Shown here piece by piece: positions 54,755 to 63,850 of a stretch of 64,000 nucleotides of DNA. This DNA comes from JBPOHE01 sp052035915. Its GTDB lineage: Bacteria > Pseudomonadota > Gammaproteobacteria > Chromatiales > Chromatiaceae. The stretch covers positions 21,992-85,991 of the forward strand of contig JBPOHE010000059.1 of assembly GCA_052035915.1 (NCBI GenBank). Direction: 5' to 3'. Below the pieces are notes generated by a model. It was given only the letters and a program-made list of their open reading frames with translations, was not told the DNA's origin and did no database searches. Each line of letters opens with the position of its first letter. The stretch's first letter is position 1. The translations under genes were made by a program, and so were the position numbers.

Positions 54755-55225
54755 TTAAGCCGCCTTGGATTTTGGCTCGGCGATCGCCAAGGGTGTCTGG
54801 GGCGGGCGTTTGGCTTGGCGAGATTTGCCGCGTTCGACCAGATCCCCCAGGGTGATGCCGCTCAGAAAATCGAAAATTTCGTTGCTGAGTTCATTCCAGA
54901 GGTCATGGGTCAGGCAACGATCCCCCTGCTGACAGTTCTCCCGTCCTCGGCATTTGGTGAATTCCACCCATTCATCCACGGCACAGATGATATCCGCGAT
55001 GGAGATGTCATTGGCGCTACGGCCAAGAAAATACCCGCCACCCGGCCCACGTACGCCCCTGACCAGTTGTCGGTTGCGCAGGGCGGCGAACAACTGTTCC
55101 AGATAGGACAGGGAGATTCCCTGATTGGCGGAGATATCGGCCAGGGTCACGGGTCCATCCTTGCCGTTGACCGTCAGATCCAGCATGGCAGTTACTGCGT
55201 AACGACCTTTGGTTGAAAGCCTCAT
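54755..55225 (-). CDS. iscR: Rrf2-family iron-sulfur regulator IscR
   Basis: A 156-residue winged-helix regulator. It starts MRLSTKGRYAVTAMLDLTVN, with LADISANQGISLSYLEQLFA as the helix-turn-helix. Cys92, Cys98 and Cys104 with His107 (KCRGRENCQQGDRCLTHDLW) match the [2Fe-2S] ligands. With its cluster, IscR represses the isc operon through type 1 sites. Here iscS, iscU and the rest of the operon are absent: the gene stands alone, convergent with an MFS gene. A candidate own operator lies upstream. Confidence 0.93.
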   Translation of the reverse strand: MRLSTKGRYAVTAMLDLTVNGKDGPVTLADISANQGISLSYLEQLFAALRNRQLVRGVRGPGGGYFLGRSANDISIADIICAVDEWVEFTKCRGRENCQQGDRCLTHDLWNELSNEIFDFLSGITLGDLVERGKSRQAKRPPQTPLAIAEPKSKAA

Positions 55226-55256
55226 CGTAGCTATCCTCCGTTCTGTGGATGGATCA

Positions 55257-55279
55257 ATACCTGTATAAATACTCGGTAT
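55257..55279 (-). promoter_or_regulatory. Candidate type 1 IscR operator
   Basis: ATACC-TGTATAAATACTC-GGTAT has the ends ATACC/GGTAT and AT-rich centre of the type 1 IscR consensus and lies 32 bases upstream of the iscR start, so autorepression is likely. Confidence 0.5.
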
Positions 55280-55371
55280 TAAAGGTAAGATTCCTTAACG
55301 AATTAGTCAATTATTTTTGTAAAAAATCCCCTCGAAAATGCCCCAATCCCTGGATAAAGGCCGTGATAGCC

Positions 55372-55863
55372 TCAGGTGGTGGTTTCGATTGGTCGCCCTG
55401 GTTCGCAAACGGATCTCTCGGCGGCGAACCTGTGGCCTTGGCGCAGGCAGTACGCCAGCCATTTGGAGAGAAAGAGATTCGCTTTCCACTTGTGGTCCAG
55501 AGTCGGTACCGTCTGGGCGGAAATTTGGCCACCGGAGCCGTCCCGGATGTCGAGCACCTCGACCTGACGAGAGTCGTGGTAAACCCGCATCACGGCATCT
55601 GGTGCCCGTCGCGGCCCCTGTTCCAAGGCCAGAAGATAGGTGAGTTGGATCAGACTGGTAAATTTCGTCTGCTCCATTACTTCAAGGCAGAGTTCTATCC
55701 CGGCTTCCCCGGGCGTGACGAGAGATCCCCGTAGGTTCGGCAGATCCGGGGCCAGTCGGCGTACCAGGAGGTAGTTCTCATCGCAGACATCCATCAAAGC
55801 CCCCAGCGTGGGAGAGCTGAGCCAGGACTGAGGGATCCTGGAGGGCGGGCGTTGGAGCATCAT
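55372..55863 (-). CDS. DUF1249 family protein (YqiB-like)
   Basis: A 163-residue protein similar to E. coli YqiB. Matching parts: LGALMDVCDENYLLVRRLAP, SLIQLTYLLAL, DAVMRVYHDSRQVEVLDIRD and ANLFLSKWLAYCLRQGHRFA. Its function is unknown. In enterobacteria yqiB lies beside nudF; that gene is not here. ATG 55863 is the best start; the frame extends to a TTG at 55935. Confidence 0.85.
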   Translation of the reverse strand: MMLQRPPSRIPQSWLSSPTLGALMDVCDENYLLVRRLAPDLPNLRGSLVTPGEAGIELCLEVMEQTKFTSLIQLTYLLALEQGPRRAPDAVMRVYHDSRQVEVLDIRDGSGGQISAQTVPTLDHKWKANLFLSKWLAYCLRQGHRFAAERSVCEPGRPIETTT

Positions 55864-56021
55864 CGAATGCGGTCGAACCGGGGTGTTAATGCAGACTTTG
55901 CTGGTGGTTACTGGTATAGGTCCGGGGTGAAGCAAAAATTATAAACCCATAACCCCGCAAAGCGTGGGTTGCAATCCCGATCCTGGGGGAAACTCTCAAG
56001 ACAGCCGTGGGAACCAGGGCT

Positions 56022-56528
56022 TCAGAGCAGCAGGGCACGGGCGAGGATAATCGCATCTTCCCGCCCCCGCACCGCTGGATAATAGCCACGGCGCACGCCG
56101 ACCTCATTGAATCCCGAGGCTTCGTAGAGCCTTCGTGCCGCCAGATTGGACGGGCGTACCTCGAGAAAGGCGGTATCCGCCCCTTGCTGTCGGGCGATTC
56201 TGAGCATACGACGCAGGAGCCCACGCCCCAACCCCAGCCCCTGCCACTCCGGAGCGATACAGATGTTGAGTATATGGCACTCGCCCACGGCGACTGACAT
56301 CACCCCGTAGCCGATGATCTCCCCATGCCAGGTGGCACTCAGACAGATATATCCGGCCCTGAGGCAATCCTGAAAGATCCCCAGGTTCCAGGGAAAGGCA
56401 TAGGCACGCTGTTCGATCGCTGAGATATGATCGAGATCCCCTGGCTCCGTCCGCCGCCATCCCAGCCCCGATCGACGTAGTGCATCCATGCCGCTCGACT
56501 TGCCCGTCGAGTCGAGGCGACTTTTCAT
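56022..56528 (-). CDS. rimI: Ribosomal protein S18 alanine N-acetyltransferase
   Basis: A 168-residue GNAT enzyme that acetylates the N-terminal Ala of ribosomal protein S18. Seen: AIEQRAYAFPWNLGIFQDCL, HILNICIAPEWQGLGLGRGL with the acetyl-CoA loop, then EVRPSNLAARRLYEASGFNE and GRREDAIILA-like ending (GREDAIILARALLL). ATG 56528 follows the UDG stop by one base; ATG 56489 is an alternative. It is the second gene after the uracil-DNA glycosylase, a common pairing. Confidence 0.9.
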   Translation of the reverse strand: MKSRLDSTGKSSGMDALRRSGLGWRRTEPGDLDHISAIEQRAYAFPWNLGIFQDCLRAGYICLSATWHGEIIGYGVMSVAVGECHILNICIAPEWQGLGLGRGLLRRMLRIARQQGADTAFLEVRPSNLAARRLYEASGFNEVGVRRGYYPAVRGREDAIILARALLL

Positions 56529-56529
56529 C

Positions 56530-57309
56530 TTAGGGGGCACCATCTACCCCGGGAACGACAGTCGAGTCGGCGGTTGCATGGCGGACACCCAAGAGTTCGG
56601 CTAGGACTTGGAGATCCTGCCAAGCCTTCGCCTTCTCCTCGGGAGATCGCAGTAAATAGGCCGGGTGATAGGTCACCACCATAGGGACCTGGCGCACCCC
56701 CAGGTTGTATATCCGACCGCGCAAACGGCCGATCGCCTCGGTCGTCTTCAGCAGATTCTGGGCCGAGATCCGGCCCACCGAGAGGATCGCCTTTGGTTCG
56801 AGCAGTTCCATCTGGCGTTGGAGAAACCCCTGGCAATGGGCGACTTCGTCCGGCAGGGGGTCGCGGTTCCCGGGCGGTCGGCATTTCAGCACATTGGCGA
56901 TGAATACCTGCTCCCTGCCGAGCCCGATGGCCTGCAACATCAGGTTGAGCAACTGCCCCGCCCGCCCGACGAAGGGCTCGCCCTGGCGATCTTCATCCGC
57001 TCCCGGAGCCTCACCGATGACCATCAGGTCGGCCTGCCGATCTCCCACCCCGAATACCGTCTGGGTGCGGGTCTCATGCAGGTTGCAGGCGCGACAGTGC
57101 GCCACACGAGCCGCCAGTTGTTCCCAATCCAGCTCGGACGTCGGCACTTCGAACGACGATGCTTCCGCCTGTTGAACTACTCGATCCTGATGCGGATCCT
57201 CGGCAGAGGTAAAGGTGGCCGGCGCAAAGAACGCCGGCGCCTCCTCGCGCCGGCGCCAGACCTCAATCCCCATGGCCTCCAGATAGGCCAGTCTGAGGGC
57301 CTCATCCAT
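56530..57309 (-). CDS. Family 4 uracil-DNA glycosylase
   Basis: A 259-residue DNA-repair enzyme. Four Cys (C72, C75, C143, C159) in CRACNLHETR, LKCRPPGNRD and HCQGF hold a [4Fe-4S] cluster. The active-site loop is GEAPGADED at 99-107 with EPFVGRAGQLL, and VTYHPAYLLRSP is the DNA-reading motif. It removes uracil from DNA. It lies 21 bases after leuA and next to rimI, as in other gammaproteobacteria. Confidence 0.92.
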   Translation of the reverse strand: MDEALRLAYLEAMGIEVWRRREEAPAFFAPATFTSAEDPHQDRVVQQAEASSFEVPTSELDWEQLAARVAHCRACNLHETRTQTVFGVGDRQADLMVIGEAPGADEDRQGEPFVGRAGQLLNLMLQAIGLGREQVFIANVLKCRPPGNRDPLPDEVAHCQGFLQRQMELLEPKAILSVGRISAQNLLKTTEAIGRLRGRIYNLGVRQVPMVVTYHPAYLLRSPEEKAKAWQDLQVLAELLGVRHATADSTVVPGVDGAP

Positions 57310-57330
57310 CAGTCAACCCAGACAACGGCC

Positions 57331-58881
57331 TCAGACATCCCCTTTTTGCGGGTGTGCCCGGATCGAGGCTTGCAACAACTGGTTATAGGCGTTGAGGTAG
57401 GCCTTGACCGAGGCCACCACGATATCTGTATCCGCCCCCTGACCGTTGACTATTCGCCCGGCCTTCTCCAGACGCACCGTGACCTCGCCCTGGGCGTCGG
57501 TGCCACTGGTGATGTTATTCACCGAATACAACTGCAACTGGGTGCCGCTCTTGACGATGGTCTCGATCGCCTTGAAAGAGGCATCCACCGGACCGCTGCC
57601 GAAGGCCACGCCGTTCTGCTCGATCCCGTCGACCAAGAGCACGAGGCTGGCCCGCGGCGTTTCGCCAGTCTCGGAACAGACCTTCATCGTGAGGAGCCTG
57701 ACCCGCTCGTTCTCCGCCTCGATACCTGTATCTGTGACCAAAGCCTGAAGGTCCTCGTCGAAGATCTCGTGCTTCTTGTCCGCCAATTCTTTGAAACGGG
57801 CAAAGGCCGCGTTGAGTTCTTCCTCGGAATCGAAGCTCACCCCAAGCTCATTGAGCCGGGAGCGAAAGGCATTCCTCCCCGAGTGTTTGCCGAGCACCAT
57901 ACGATTCCGGGTCCAGCCGACATCCTGAGCCTGCATGATTTCGTAAGTCTCACGGCTCTTGAGCACGCCGTCCTGGTGGATACCGGACTCGTGGGCAAAG
58001 GCGTTGGCCCCGACGATGGCCTTATTGGGCTGCACCGGAAACCCGGTGATCCCGGAAACCAGGCGCGAACAGTTGAGGATCTGGGTGGTGTCCAAGGCCG
58101 TATCGCAGGAAAAGACATCCCGTCGGGTCCGCACCGCCATGACGATCTCTTCCAAGGCCGCATTGCCGGCCCGCTCACCTAATCCGTTAATGGTGCACTC
58201 GACCTGTCGCGCCCCATTCATGACTGCAGCCAAGGAATTCGCCACGGCCAAGCCGAGATCGTTATGGCAATGGACGGAGAAGATCGCCTGATCCGAGTTG
58301 GGCACCCGTTCGATAAGGAGCCGGATGAGGGCTCCGAAATGTTCGGGGATGTTGTACCCCACGGTATCCGGGATATTCACCGTCCGCGCCCCGGCGGCAA
58401 TCACCGCCTCCAACACCCGACAGAGGAAGTCCGGTTCCGAGCGACCGGCGTCTTCGGGGGAAAATTCCACGTCATCCGTATAGCGTCTGGCCCGTTTGAC
58501 CGCCGCTACCGCCTGCTCGACCACTTGGTCTGGCTCCATCCGCAACTTCATCTTCATGTGGATGGGGGAGGTGGCGATGAAGGTGTGGATGCGGGGCGCC
58601 GCCGCCTCTCTCAAGGCTTCGCCGGCGCGGTCGATATCGGCCTCGATGGCCCGCGCCAAACCACAGACGCGGCTGTCGCGGATGGTACGGGCGACCGCCT
58701 GGACGGCCTCGAAGTCACCCGGACTGGCGATGGGAAAACCGGCCTCGATGACATCTACCCGTAATTTTTCCAAGGCTTTGGCGATACGGACCTTCTCATC
58801 CCGGTTCATGGAGGCGCCGGGACTCTGTTCGCCATCGCGCAATGTCGTATCAAAAATGAATAAGCGCTCTTTATCGTTCAT
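57331..58881 (-). CDS. leuA: 2-isopropylmalate synthase
   Basis: A 516-residue enzyme that joins acetyl-CoA and 2-oxoisovalerate, the first leucine step. The N-terminal TIM barrel begins FIFDTTLRDGEQSPGASMNR, with the metal-binding HCHNDLGLAVANS and NGLGERAGNAALEE. The C-terminal regulatory domain (about 395-505) allows leucine feedback. It follows the ilvBNC-pssA run on the same strand but is separated from pssA by 345 bases. Confidence 0.96.
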   Translation of the reverse strand: MNDKERLFIFDTTLRDGEQSPGASMNRDEKVRIAKALEKLRVDVIEAGFPIASPGDFEAVQAVARTIRDSRVCGLARAIEADIDRAGEALREAAAPRIHTFIATSPIHMKMKLRMEPDQVVEQAVAAVKRARRYTDDVEFSPEDAGRSEPDFLCRVLEAVIAAGARTVNIPDTVGYNIPEHFGALIRLLIERVPNSDQAIFSVHCHNDLGLAVANSLAAVMNGARQVECTINGLGERAGNAALEEIVMAVRTRRDVFSCDTALDTTQILNCSRLVSGITGFPVQPNKAIVGANAFAHESGIHQDGVLKSRETYEIMQAQDVGWTRNRMVLGKHSGRNAFRSRLNELGVSFDSEEELNAAFARFKELADKKHEIFDEDLQALVTDTGIEAENERVRLLTMKVCSETGETPRASLVLLVDGIEQNGVAFGSGPVDASFKAIETIVKSGTQLQLYSVNNITSGTDAQGEVTVRLEKAGRIVNGQGADTDIVVASVKAYLNAYNQLLQASIRAHPQKGDV

Positions 58882-59226
58882 CTACCTGCTCCTCATGGGC
58901 CCCCCTGAATGCCATGGACTGGGGACCTTGGAATCGAATCTGCGAACTTTGGTGCTGCTGCGTGTTTATTCCCTCGCCAGGGAGAAGGTGAAAGTTTCTG
59001 CCCCTCAGGGCAGCAGTCGCAGAGACAGGATGGGAGAAAGGGAAAAAGAGGCGCAGGCCGCCCCGCCACCCGTTAGGGGGGCTGTAGGGGAGAAAGAATT
59101 TGATCTGGTGTACGGGTTCACGATGCTCATTCCAGGCTGCTGAGCTGGAATATACCTGTTGGATGAACTTGTGCCAAGAGTCTTATTTGGCCCTGAAACA
59201 GGTCCTGGGTCTGAAGCCGGACGATT
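58882..59226. other. Gap between pssA and leuA
   Basis: 345 bases with no gene I can support. The minus-strand upstream region of leuA should hold its promoter and possibly a leader, but no clear Leu-codon-rich leader peptide was found. Short GC-rich inverted stretches occur near 59060-59090. Confidence 0.35.
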
Positions 59227-59997
59227 TCAAGCCACTTGATCCGTACCCGCCCCGGACTTTTTTGCCTCGACTCGCGCCCGACGTAGGCGGCCCAGGCTCA
59301 TCACGGGTCCGGAGACGGCATAAACGAGAAAGAGCAGAAACATCATCAGCGGTGGATGGATATAAACCACTCCGAAGCCCAGCATTATCGCCACCAGGGT
59401 GAGAAAGGGAACCTTGTTGTGGATATCGAGTTCCTTGAAGCTGTGATAGCGAAAGTTACTCACCATCAACAACCCGATAGTGACTGTGAGAATACACACC
59501 AACCAGCGCACATCCGCTCCGATCACACCGTATTCATCCCCGATCCAGACGCTGGCGGCCATGATGGCAGCGGCGGCCGGACTGGGCAAACCTTGGAAGA
59601 AGCGTTTGTCGGCCACGCCGATCTGGGTATTGAAGCGCGCCAGTCGCAACGCTGTTCCCGCCGTGTAGACGAAGGCGGCCAGCCAGCCGATCTTGCCCAG
59701 ACCATGGAGCGCCCAGTGATACATCACCAGGGCGGGGGCGAGGCCGAAGGCGGTCATGTCCGAGAGGCTGTCGTATTCGGCGCCGAAGGCACTCTGGGTA
59801 TTGGTCAGACGGGCTACCCGCCCATCCAGCCCATCCATGACCATGGCGACGAAGATGGCCACGGCGGCCGCCTCATAGCGCCCGCTGGTGCTGGCCAGAA
59901 TCGCATAGAAGCCGGCAAAAAGGGCGGCGGTGGTAAAGAGGTTGGGCAGGAGAAAAATCCCCCGCCGTCGCTTGACCTGGAGTTCAGGCTCGTCCAT
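59227..59997 (-). CDS. pssA: CDP-diacylglycerol-serine O-phosphatidyltransferase
   Basis: A 256-residue inner-membrane enzyme that makes phosphatidylserine, the precursor of phosphatidylethanolamine. The CDP-alcohol transferase signature is DGLDGRVARLTNTQSAFGAE then YDSLSDMTAFG. About eight helices are seen (FLLPNLFTTAALFAGFYAI first). ATG 59997 is chosen, just before the RRRGIFLLPN start; TTG 60081 would add 28 residues and overlap ilvC. It is downstream of ilvC on the same strand, a conserved pair. Confidence 0.93.
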   Translation of the reverse strand: MDEPELQVKRRRGIFLLPNLFTTAALFAGFYAILASTSGRYEAAAVAIFVAMVMDGLDGRVARLTNTQSAFGAEYDSLSDMTAFGLAPALVMYHWALHGLGKIGWLAAFVYTAGTALRLARFNTQIGVADKRFFQGLPSPAAAAIMAASVWIGDEYGVIGADVRWLVCILTVTIGLLMVSNFRYHSFKELDIHNKVPFLTLVAIMLGFGVVYIHPPLMMFLLFLVYAVSGPVMSLGRLRRARVEAKKSGAGTDQVA

Positions 59998-60058
59998 CGG
60001 CTGGCTTTCCGTCTCCGGGCGGCGGCGGCGCCCAGCGGCGACGCCCTCATCCGAAGAC

Positions 60059-61075
60059 TCAGTTTTTGGATTTGTCGACAATCTTGTTCTGCTGGATCCA
60101 GGGCATCATACCGCGCAGCCGCTCGCCTACCTTTTCGATCTGCTGCTCCCGACCGATACGGCGCAAGGCTTTGAATTTGGCCGCCCCGGCTTGATTTTCG
60201 AGGATGAATTCACGGGCGAACTCACCGGTCTGGATCTCCCGCAGGATCTTGCGCATCTCGGCCTTGGTCTGGTCGTTAATGATCCGTGGCCCGCGGGTGA
60301 AATCGCCGTATTCCGCCGTGTTGGACACCGAGTAGCGCATATTGGCGATGCCACCCTCGTAGATGAGGTCGACGATCAGCTTCACCTCGTGCAGGCACTC
60401 GAAATAGGCCATCTCCGGGGCATACCCGGCCTCGACCAGGGTCTCGAAACCGGCTTGGATCAAAGCGGTCAAGCCACCACAGAGCACCACCTGCTCGCCG
60501 AAGAGGTCGGTCTCACATTCTTCGCGGAAATTGGTCTCGATGATGCCGGCCCGTCCGCCGCCGTTGGCGCTGGCATAGGACAGGGCGAGCTCCTTGGCCT
60601 GTCCGGAGGCATCCTGGTAGACGGCGATCAGGGAGGGCACCCCGGCCCCCTTGGTATAGGTGGAACGCACTAGATGCCCCGGGCCCTTGGGGGCGATCAT
60701 GATGACATCCAGGTCTTCCCGGGGGGTGATCTGCTCGAAGTGGATATTGAAGCCATGGGCGAAGGCCAGGGCCGCGCCACGCTGGAGATTGGGTTCGATC
60801 TCTTCCCGATAGAGACGGGCCTGGTGCTCATCCGGCGCCAGGATCATGACTACATCGGCCATCTTCACGGCTTCTGGGATCGGCTTCACCTTCAACCCAG
60901 CCTGCTCTGCCTTGATCACCGAGGCCGAACCGGGCCGCAGGCCGACCACGACCTCCACTCCCGAGTCTTGGAGGTTATTGGCATGGGCGTGACCCTGGGA
61001 GCCATAACCGATGATGGCGACCTGCTTGCTGCGGATCAGCGATAAATCGGCGTCTTTGTCATAGTAGATATTCAT
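60059..61075 (-). CDS. ilvC: Ketol-acid reductoisomerase
   Basis: A 338-residue class I enzyme that isomerises and reduces acetolactate to dihydroxy acids in valine, isoleucine and leucine synthesis. The NADPH-binding loop is VAIIGYGSQGHAHANNLQDS; the magnesium sites are in the DLFGEQVVLCGG and ECLHEVKLIVDLIYEGGI segments. The start ATG 61075 gives the usual MNIYYDKDADLSLI. It is third in ilvB-ilvN-ilvC. Confidence 0.97.
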   Translation of the reverse strand: MNIYYDKDADLSLIRSKQVAIIGYGSQGHAHANNLQDSGVEVVVGLRPGSASVIKAEQAGLKVKPIPEAVKMADVVMILAPDEHQARLYREEIEPNLQRGAALAFAHGFNIHFEQITPREDLDVIMIAPKGPGHLVRSTYTKGAGVPSLIAVYQDASGQAKELALSYASANGGGRAGIIETNFREECETDLFGEQVVLCGGLTALIQAGFETLVEAGYAPEMAYFECLHEVKLIVDLIYEGGIANMRYSVSNTAEYGDFTRGPRIINDQTKAEMRKILREIQTGEFAREFILENQAGAAKFKALRRIGREQQIEKVGERLRGMMPWIQQNKIVDKSKN

Positions 61076-61160
61076 GATGCATGCGGCCTTAAAAATTAGC
61101 TCGGGGACAGACAAAAGATGGAAACCACTGCGGCTACCCGCCGCCAGGCCTTCATCGGCT

Positions 61161-61652
61161 TCAGAGCGTAAGCCCCTTGGGACCCCGGGCAATGCCCAGC
61201 GGACCCGACCGTACCACCTCCAGGATCAGGTCTTTGTGCATGGCGCGGACGAAGGCATCCAACTTTTCCGGGGACCCGGTGATTTCGATGATGTAACTGG
61301 TATCCGTGACATCGATGATCTTGGCGCGGAAGATGTCAGCGAGCCGCTTGATCTCTTCCCGCGCCCCCTTCTCGGCCTTGACCTTGATCATCAACATCTC
61401 GCGTTCGATATGGGGTCCCTCCGACAGATCGAGCAGCTTGACGATATCGATCAGCTTGTTCAGCTGTTTCTTGATCTGCTCGATGATCTCCTCGTTCCCG
61501 GCGGTAACCAGCGTCATACGGGACAACGAGGGGTCCTCGGTCGGCGCCACGGACAGAGACTCGATGTTGTACCCCCGGGCGGAAAAGAGTCCGGCCACGC
61601 GGGACAGGGCGCCCGACTCGTTCTCGATCAGGATGGAAATGATGTGTCGCAT
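61161..61652 (-). CDS. ilvN: Acetolactate synthase small (regulatory) subunit
   Basis: A 163-residue regulatory subunit with an N-terminal ACT domain (ILIENESGALSRVAGLFSAR, GYNIESLSVAPTEDPSLSRM) and a C-terminal domain ending LEVVRSGPLGIARG. It gives valine feedback to the large subunit. It is also called ilvH in this type of operon. It lies two bases after ilvB, so the subunits are coupled. Confidence 0.95.
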   Translation of the reverse strand: MRHIISILIENESGALSRVAGLFSARGYNIESLSVAPTEDPSLSRMTLVTAGNEEIIEQIKKQLNKLIDIVKLLDLSEGPHIEREMLMIKVKAEKGAREEIKRLADIFRAKIIDVTDTSYIIEITGSPEKLDAFVRAMHKDLILEVVRSGPLGIARGPKGLTL

Positions 61653-61654
61653 CT

Positions 61655-63370
61655 TCAGGCCAACTCCGTCGTATAAGGCGACAGGCGCATCTCGTCGTGC
61701 CCCTTGCCCATCTCGATCATGGGATACACATTCTCGGCCGGGTCCACCACGACATCCATGAACACCAGTCTGTCCTGCATGGCGAAGGCCTCCCGCATGG
61801 CCGCTTCGAGCTGATCCGGTGCGGTCACCCGCATTCCCACATGGCCGAAGCTCTCGGCGAGCTTGACGAAATCCGGCAGGGCATCGACATAGGAATGGGA
61901 GTAGCGGCCTTCGTAGAAAAACTCCTGCCACTGTCGCACCATGCCCATGTAACCGTTATTGAGCAGGACGATCTTCACCGGGAGACCGTATTGCTTGCAG
62001 GTCGCCAGTTCCTGGATGCACATCTGGATGCTCGCCTCGCCGGTCACGCAGGCCACCTCCGCCTCTGGAAAGGCCAGCTTGACCCCCATGGCGGCGGGCA
62101 GGCCGAAGCCCATGGTCCCTAGCCCACCCGAGTTGATCCAGCGTCTGGGTTTGTCGAAGGGATAGAACTGGGCGGCGAACATCTGATGCTGGCCCACATC
62201 CGAAGTGATGTAGGCATCGCCGCCGGTCACTCGGTACAGGGTTTCGATGGCGAACTGGGGCTTGATCTTGGGGCTGGCACGGTCGTATTGCAGACATTGC
62301 ATGGCGCGCCACTTGCGGATCTGTTCCCACCAGTCATCCAGGGACTGGGGCTGGATCTCGATCTCGCCGAGGGCATGGAGCATATCCTTCAACACCAAGC
62401 CCACCTGGCCGACGATAGGGACATCGACCCGCACATTTTTCGAGATCGAGGAGGGATCCACGTCCACATGGATAATGTGGGCATGGGGACAAAAATGCTT
62501 GATGCTGCCCGTCACCCGATCATCGAAGCGGGCGCCGATGGCGATGAGTACATCGGTTTCGTGCATGGCCATGTTGGCCTCATAGGTGCCGTGCATGCCC
62601 AACATTCCGAGAAATTGGGGATCATTCCCCGGAAAGGCCCCCAACCCCATGAGGGTGCTGGTGATGGGAAAGCCGGTCTTCCGGACGAATTCCCGCAGGG
62701 CCTCGGAGGCCTCGCCGAGTATCACTCCACCGCCGGTGTAGATGACCGGGCGCTTGGCGCCGAGCATCATCTCCACCGCGCGCTTGATCTGGCCGTAATG
62801 CCCCCGGGTCACCGGGTTGTAGGAGCGCATCTTGATGGTCTTGGGATACTCGAAGGGAATCTTCACCCGCGGATCGGTCACGTCCTTGGGGATATCCACC
62901 ACAACCGGCCCCGGTCGCCCGGAGGTGGCGATAAAGAAGGCCTTTTTGATGGTCAGGGTAAGATCCCGGACGTCTTTGACCAGAAAGTTGTGCTTCACGC
63001 AGGGACGGGTGATTCCCACCGTATCCACTTCCTGGAAGGCATCGCTGCCGATGACCGGGGTTGGTACCTGACCGCTCAACACCACCAGAGGGATGGAATC
63101 CATATAGGCGGTGGCGATGCCCGTCACCGCATTAGTCGCTCCCGGTCCGGAAGTGACTAGGGCCACACCGGCTTTTCCGGTCGCCCGGGCATACCCATCG
63201 GCGGCGTGTACGGCTCCCTGCTCATGGCGAACCAGGATGTGCTGCACAGCCTGCTGCTTGAACAGCGCATCATAGATATGCAATACCGCTCCACCTGGGT
63301 AGCCGAACACATACTCCACGCCTTCCTCTTTGAGGCATTGCACGATGATTTCGGCACCACTGAACTCCAC
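61655..63370 (-). CDS. ilvB: Acetolactate synthase large (catalytic) subunit
   Basis: A 571-residue ThDP-dependent enzyme that makes acetolactate or acetohydroxybutyrate. Seen: VFGYPGGAVLHIYDAL with HEQGAVHAADGYARATGKAG (catalytic Glu), the FAD region TYEANMAMHETDVLIAIGAR and the ThDP motif near VTGEASIQMCIQELATCKQY, then NNGYMGMVRQWQE. GTG 63370 has AAGGAGG eight bases upstream. It is the first gene of the branched-chain operon. Confidence 0.96.
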   Translation of the reverse strand: MEFSGAEIIVQCLKEEGVEYVFGYPGGAVLHIYDALFKQQAVQHILVRHEQGAVHAADGYARATGKAGVALVTSGPGATNAVTGIATAYMDSIPLVVLSGQVPTPVIGSDAFQEVDTVGITRPCVKHNFLVKDVRDLTLTIKKAFFIATSGRPGPVVVDIPKDVTDPRVKIPFEYPKTIKMRSYNPVTRGHYGQIKRAVEMMLGAKRPVIYTGGGVILGEASEALREFVRKTGFPITSTLMGLGAFPGNDPQFLGMLGMHGTYEANMAMHETDVLIAIGARFDDRVTGSIKHFCPHAHIIHVDVDPSSISKNVRVDVPIVGQVGLVLKDMLHALGEIEIQPQSLDDWWEQIRKWRAMQCLQYDRASPKIKPQFAIETLYRVTGGDAYITSDVGQHQMFAAQFYPFDKPRRWINSGGLGTMGFGLPAAMGVKLAFPEAEVACVTGEASIQMCIQELATCKQYGLPVKIVLLNNGYMGMVRQWQEFFYEGRYSHSYVDALPDFVKLAESFGHVGMRVTAPDQLEAAMREAFAMQDRLVFMDVVVDPAENVYPMIEMGKGHDEMRLSPYTTELA

Positions 63371-63452
63371 GGATAGAACCTCCTTCAGACCGCTCCAGGA
63401 CAAACATCATGCGGCTCTGGAACGGAAATCGAATGGGATATCGAAGCGCGCC

Positions 63453-63481
63453 AACCTACTGATATTTTCCCACGAGGTCAA
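63453..63481 (-). promoter_or_regulatory. Candidate promoter of the ilvBNC operon
   Basis: On the minus strand TTGACC is followed after 17 bases by TAGGTT, about 83 bases upstream of the ilvB start. The -35 match is good, the -10 weak. No leader peptide rich in Leu, Ile or Val codons was seen. Confidence 0.35.
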
Positions 63482-63529
63482 GCCGGGCGCGGTTGTTGTG
63501 TAGGGAACCTTACCATTTATCAGTCTGCT

Positions 63530-63596
63530 TCCCCCTTTGACAAAGAGGGTGAGGGGGGATTTCACAGCTTCGAAAGCCTTGACCAAGCCGTCCTTT
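63530..63596 (+). repeat. Copy of the CTTCCCCCTTTGA repeat of 49.1 kb
   Basis: GCTTCCCCCTTTGACAAAGA with GGGGGGATTTCACA and TTGACCAAGCCGTCCT matches 49082-49153 with several differences. A dispersed repeat without coding potential. Confidence 0.5.
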
Positions 63597-63734
63597 CGGC
63601 GGGGCTCAAGACAAGAACATCTCTCTGTTCATCCTTTTCCAAAAGGGGGATGAGGCCCCAGGAACCCTCTCTCCCCAAGAATGATAGGTGGTGAGATAGG
63701 GAACACCAATGGGATGTTCAGGTCTTGGCTTTTA

Positions 63735-63850
63735 CCTTAGCACCGCGCGACGACCTGGCTGACATGCGCGTTGTGCAGGCCGAAGTCGTCCCCAATCTCG
63801 GGTGTAGCCCCCGCTGGCGTAGGCGGCGGCGATGGCCTCGTTACGATCAG
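63735..63850 (-). pseudogene. C-terminal transposase remnant (REP-associated tyrosine transposase-like)
   Basis: Minus-strand translation gives DRNEAIAAAYASGGYT and, one frame over, EIGDDFGLHNAHVSQVV, with a shift between. This is the small helix-turn-helix found at the end of REP-associated/IS200-type transposases (DEAI..AYA.G.YT..EIG..FG.H...VS..V). It is disrupted and truncated. Confidence 0.45.

Noticed and set aside
56665..58182. Long open frame on the plus strand (505 residues)
   Set aside because: It is antisense to the uracil-DNA glycosylase and leuA genes, both well identified.
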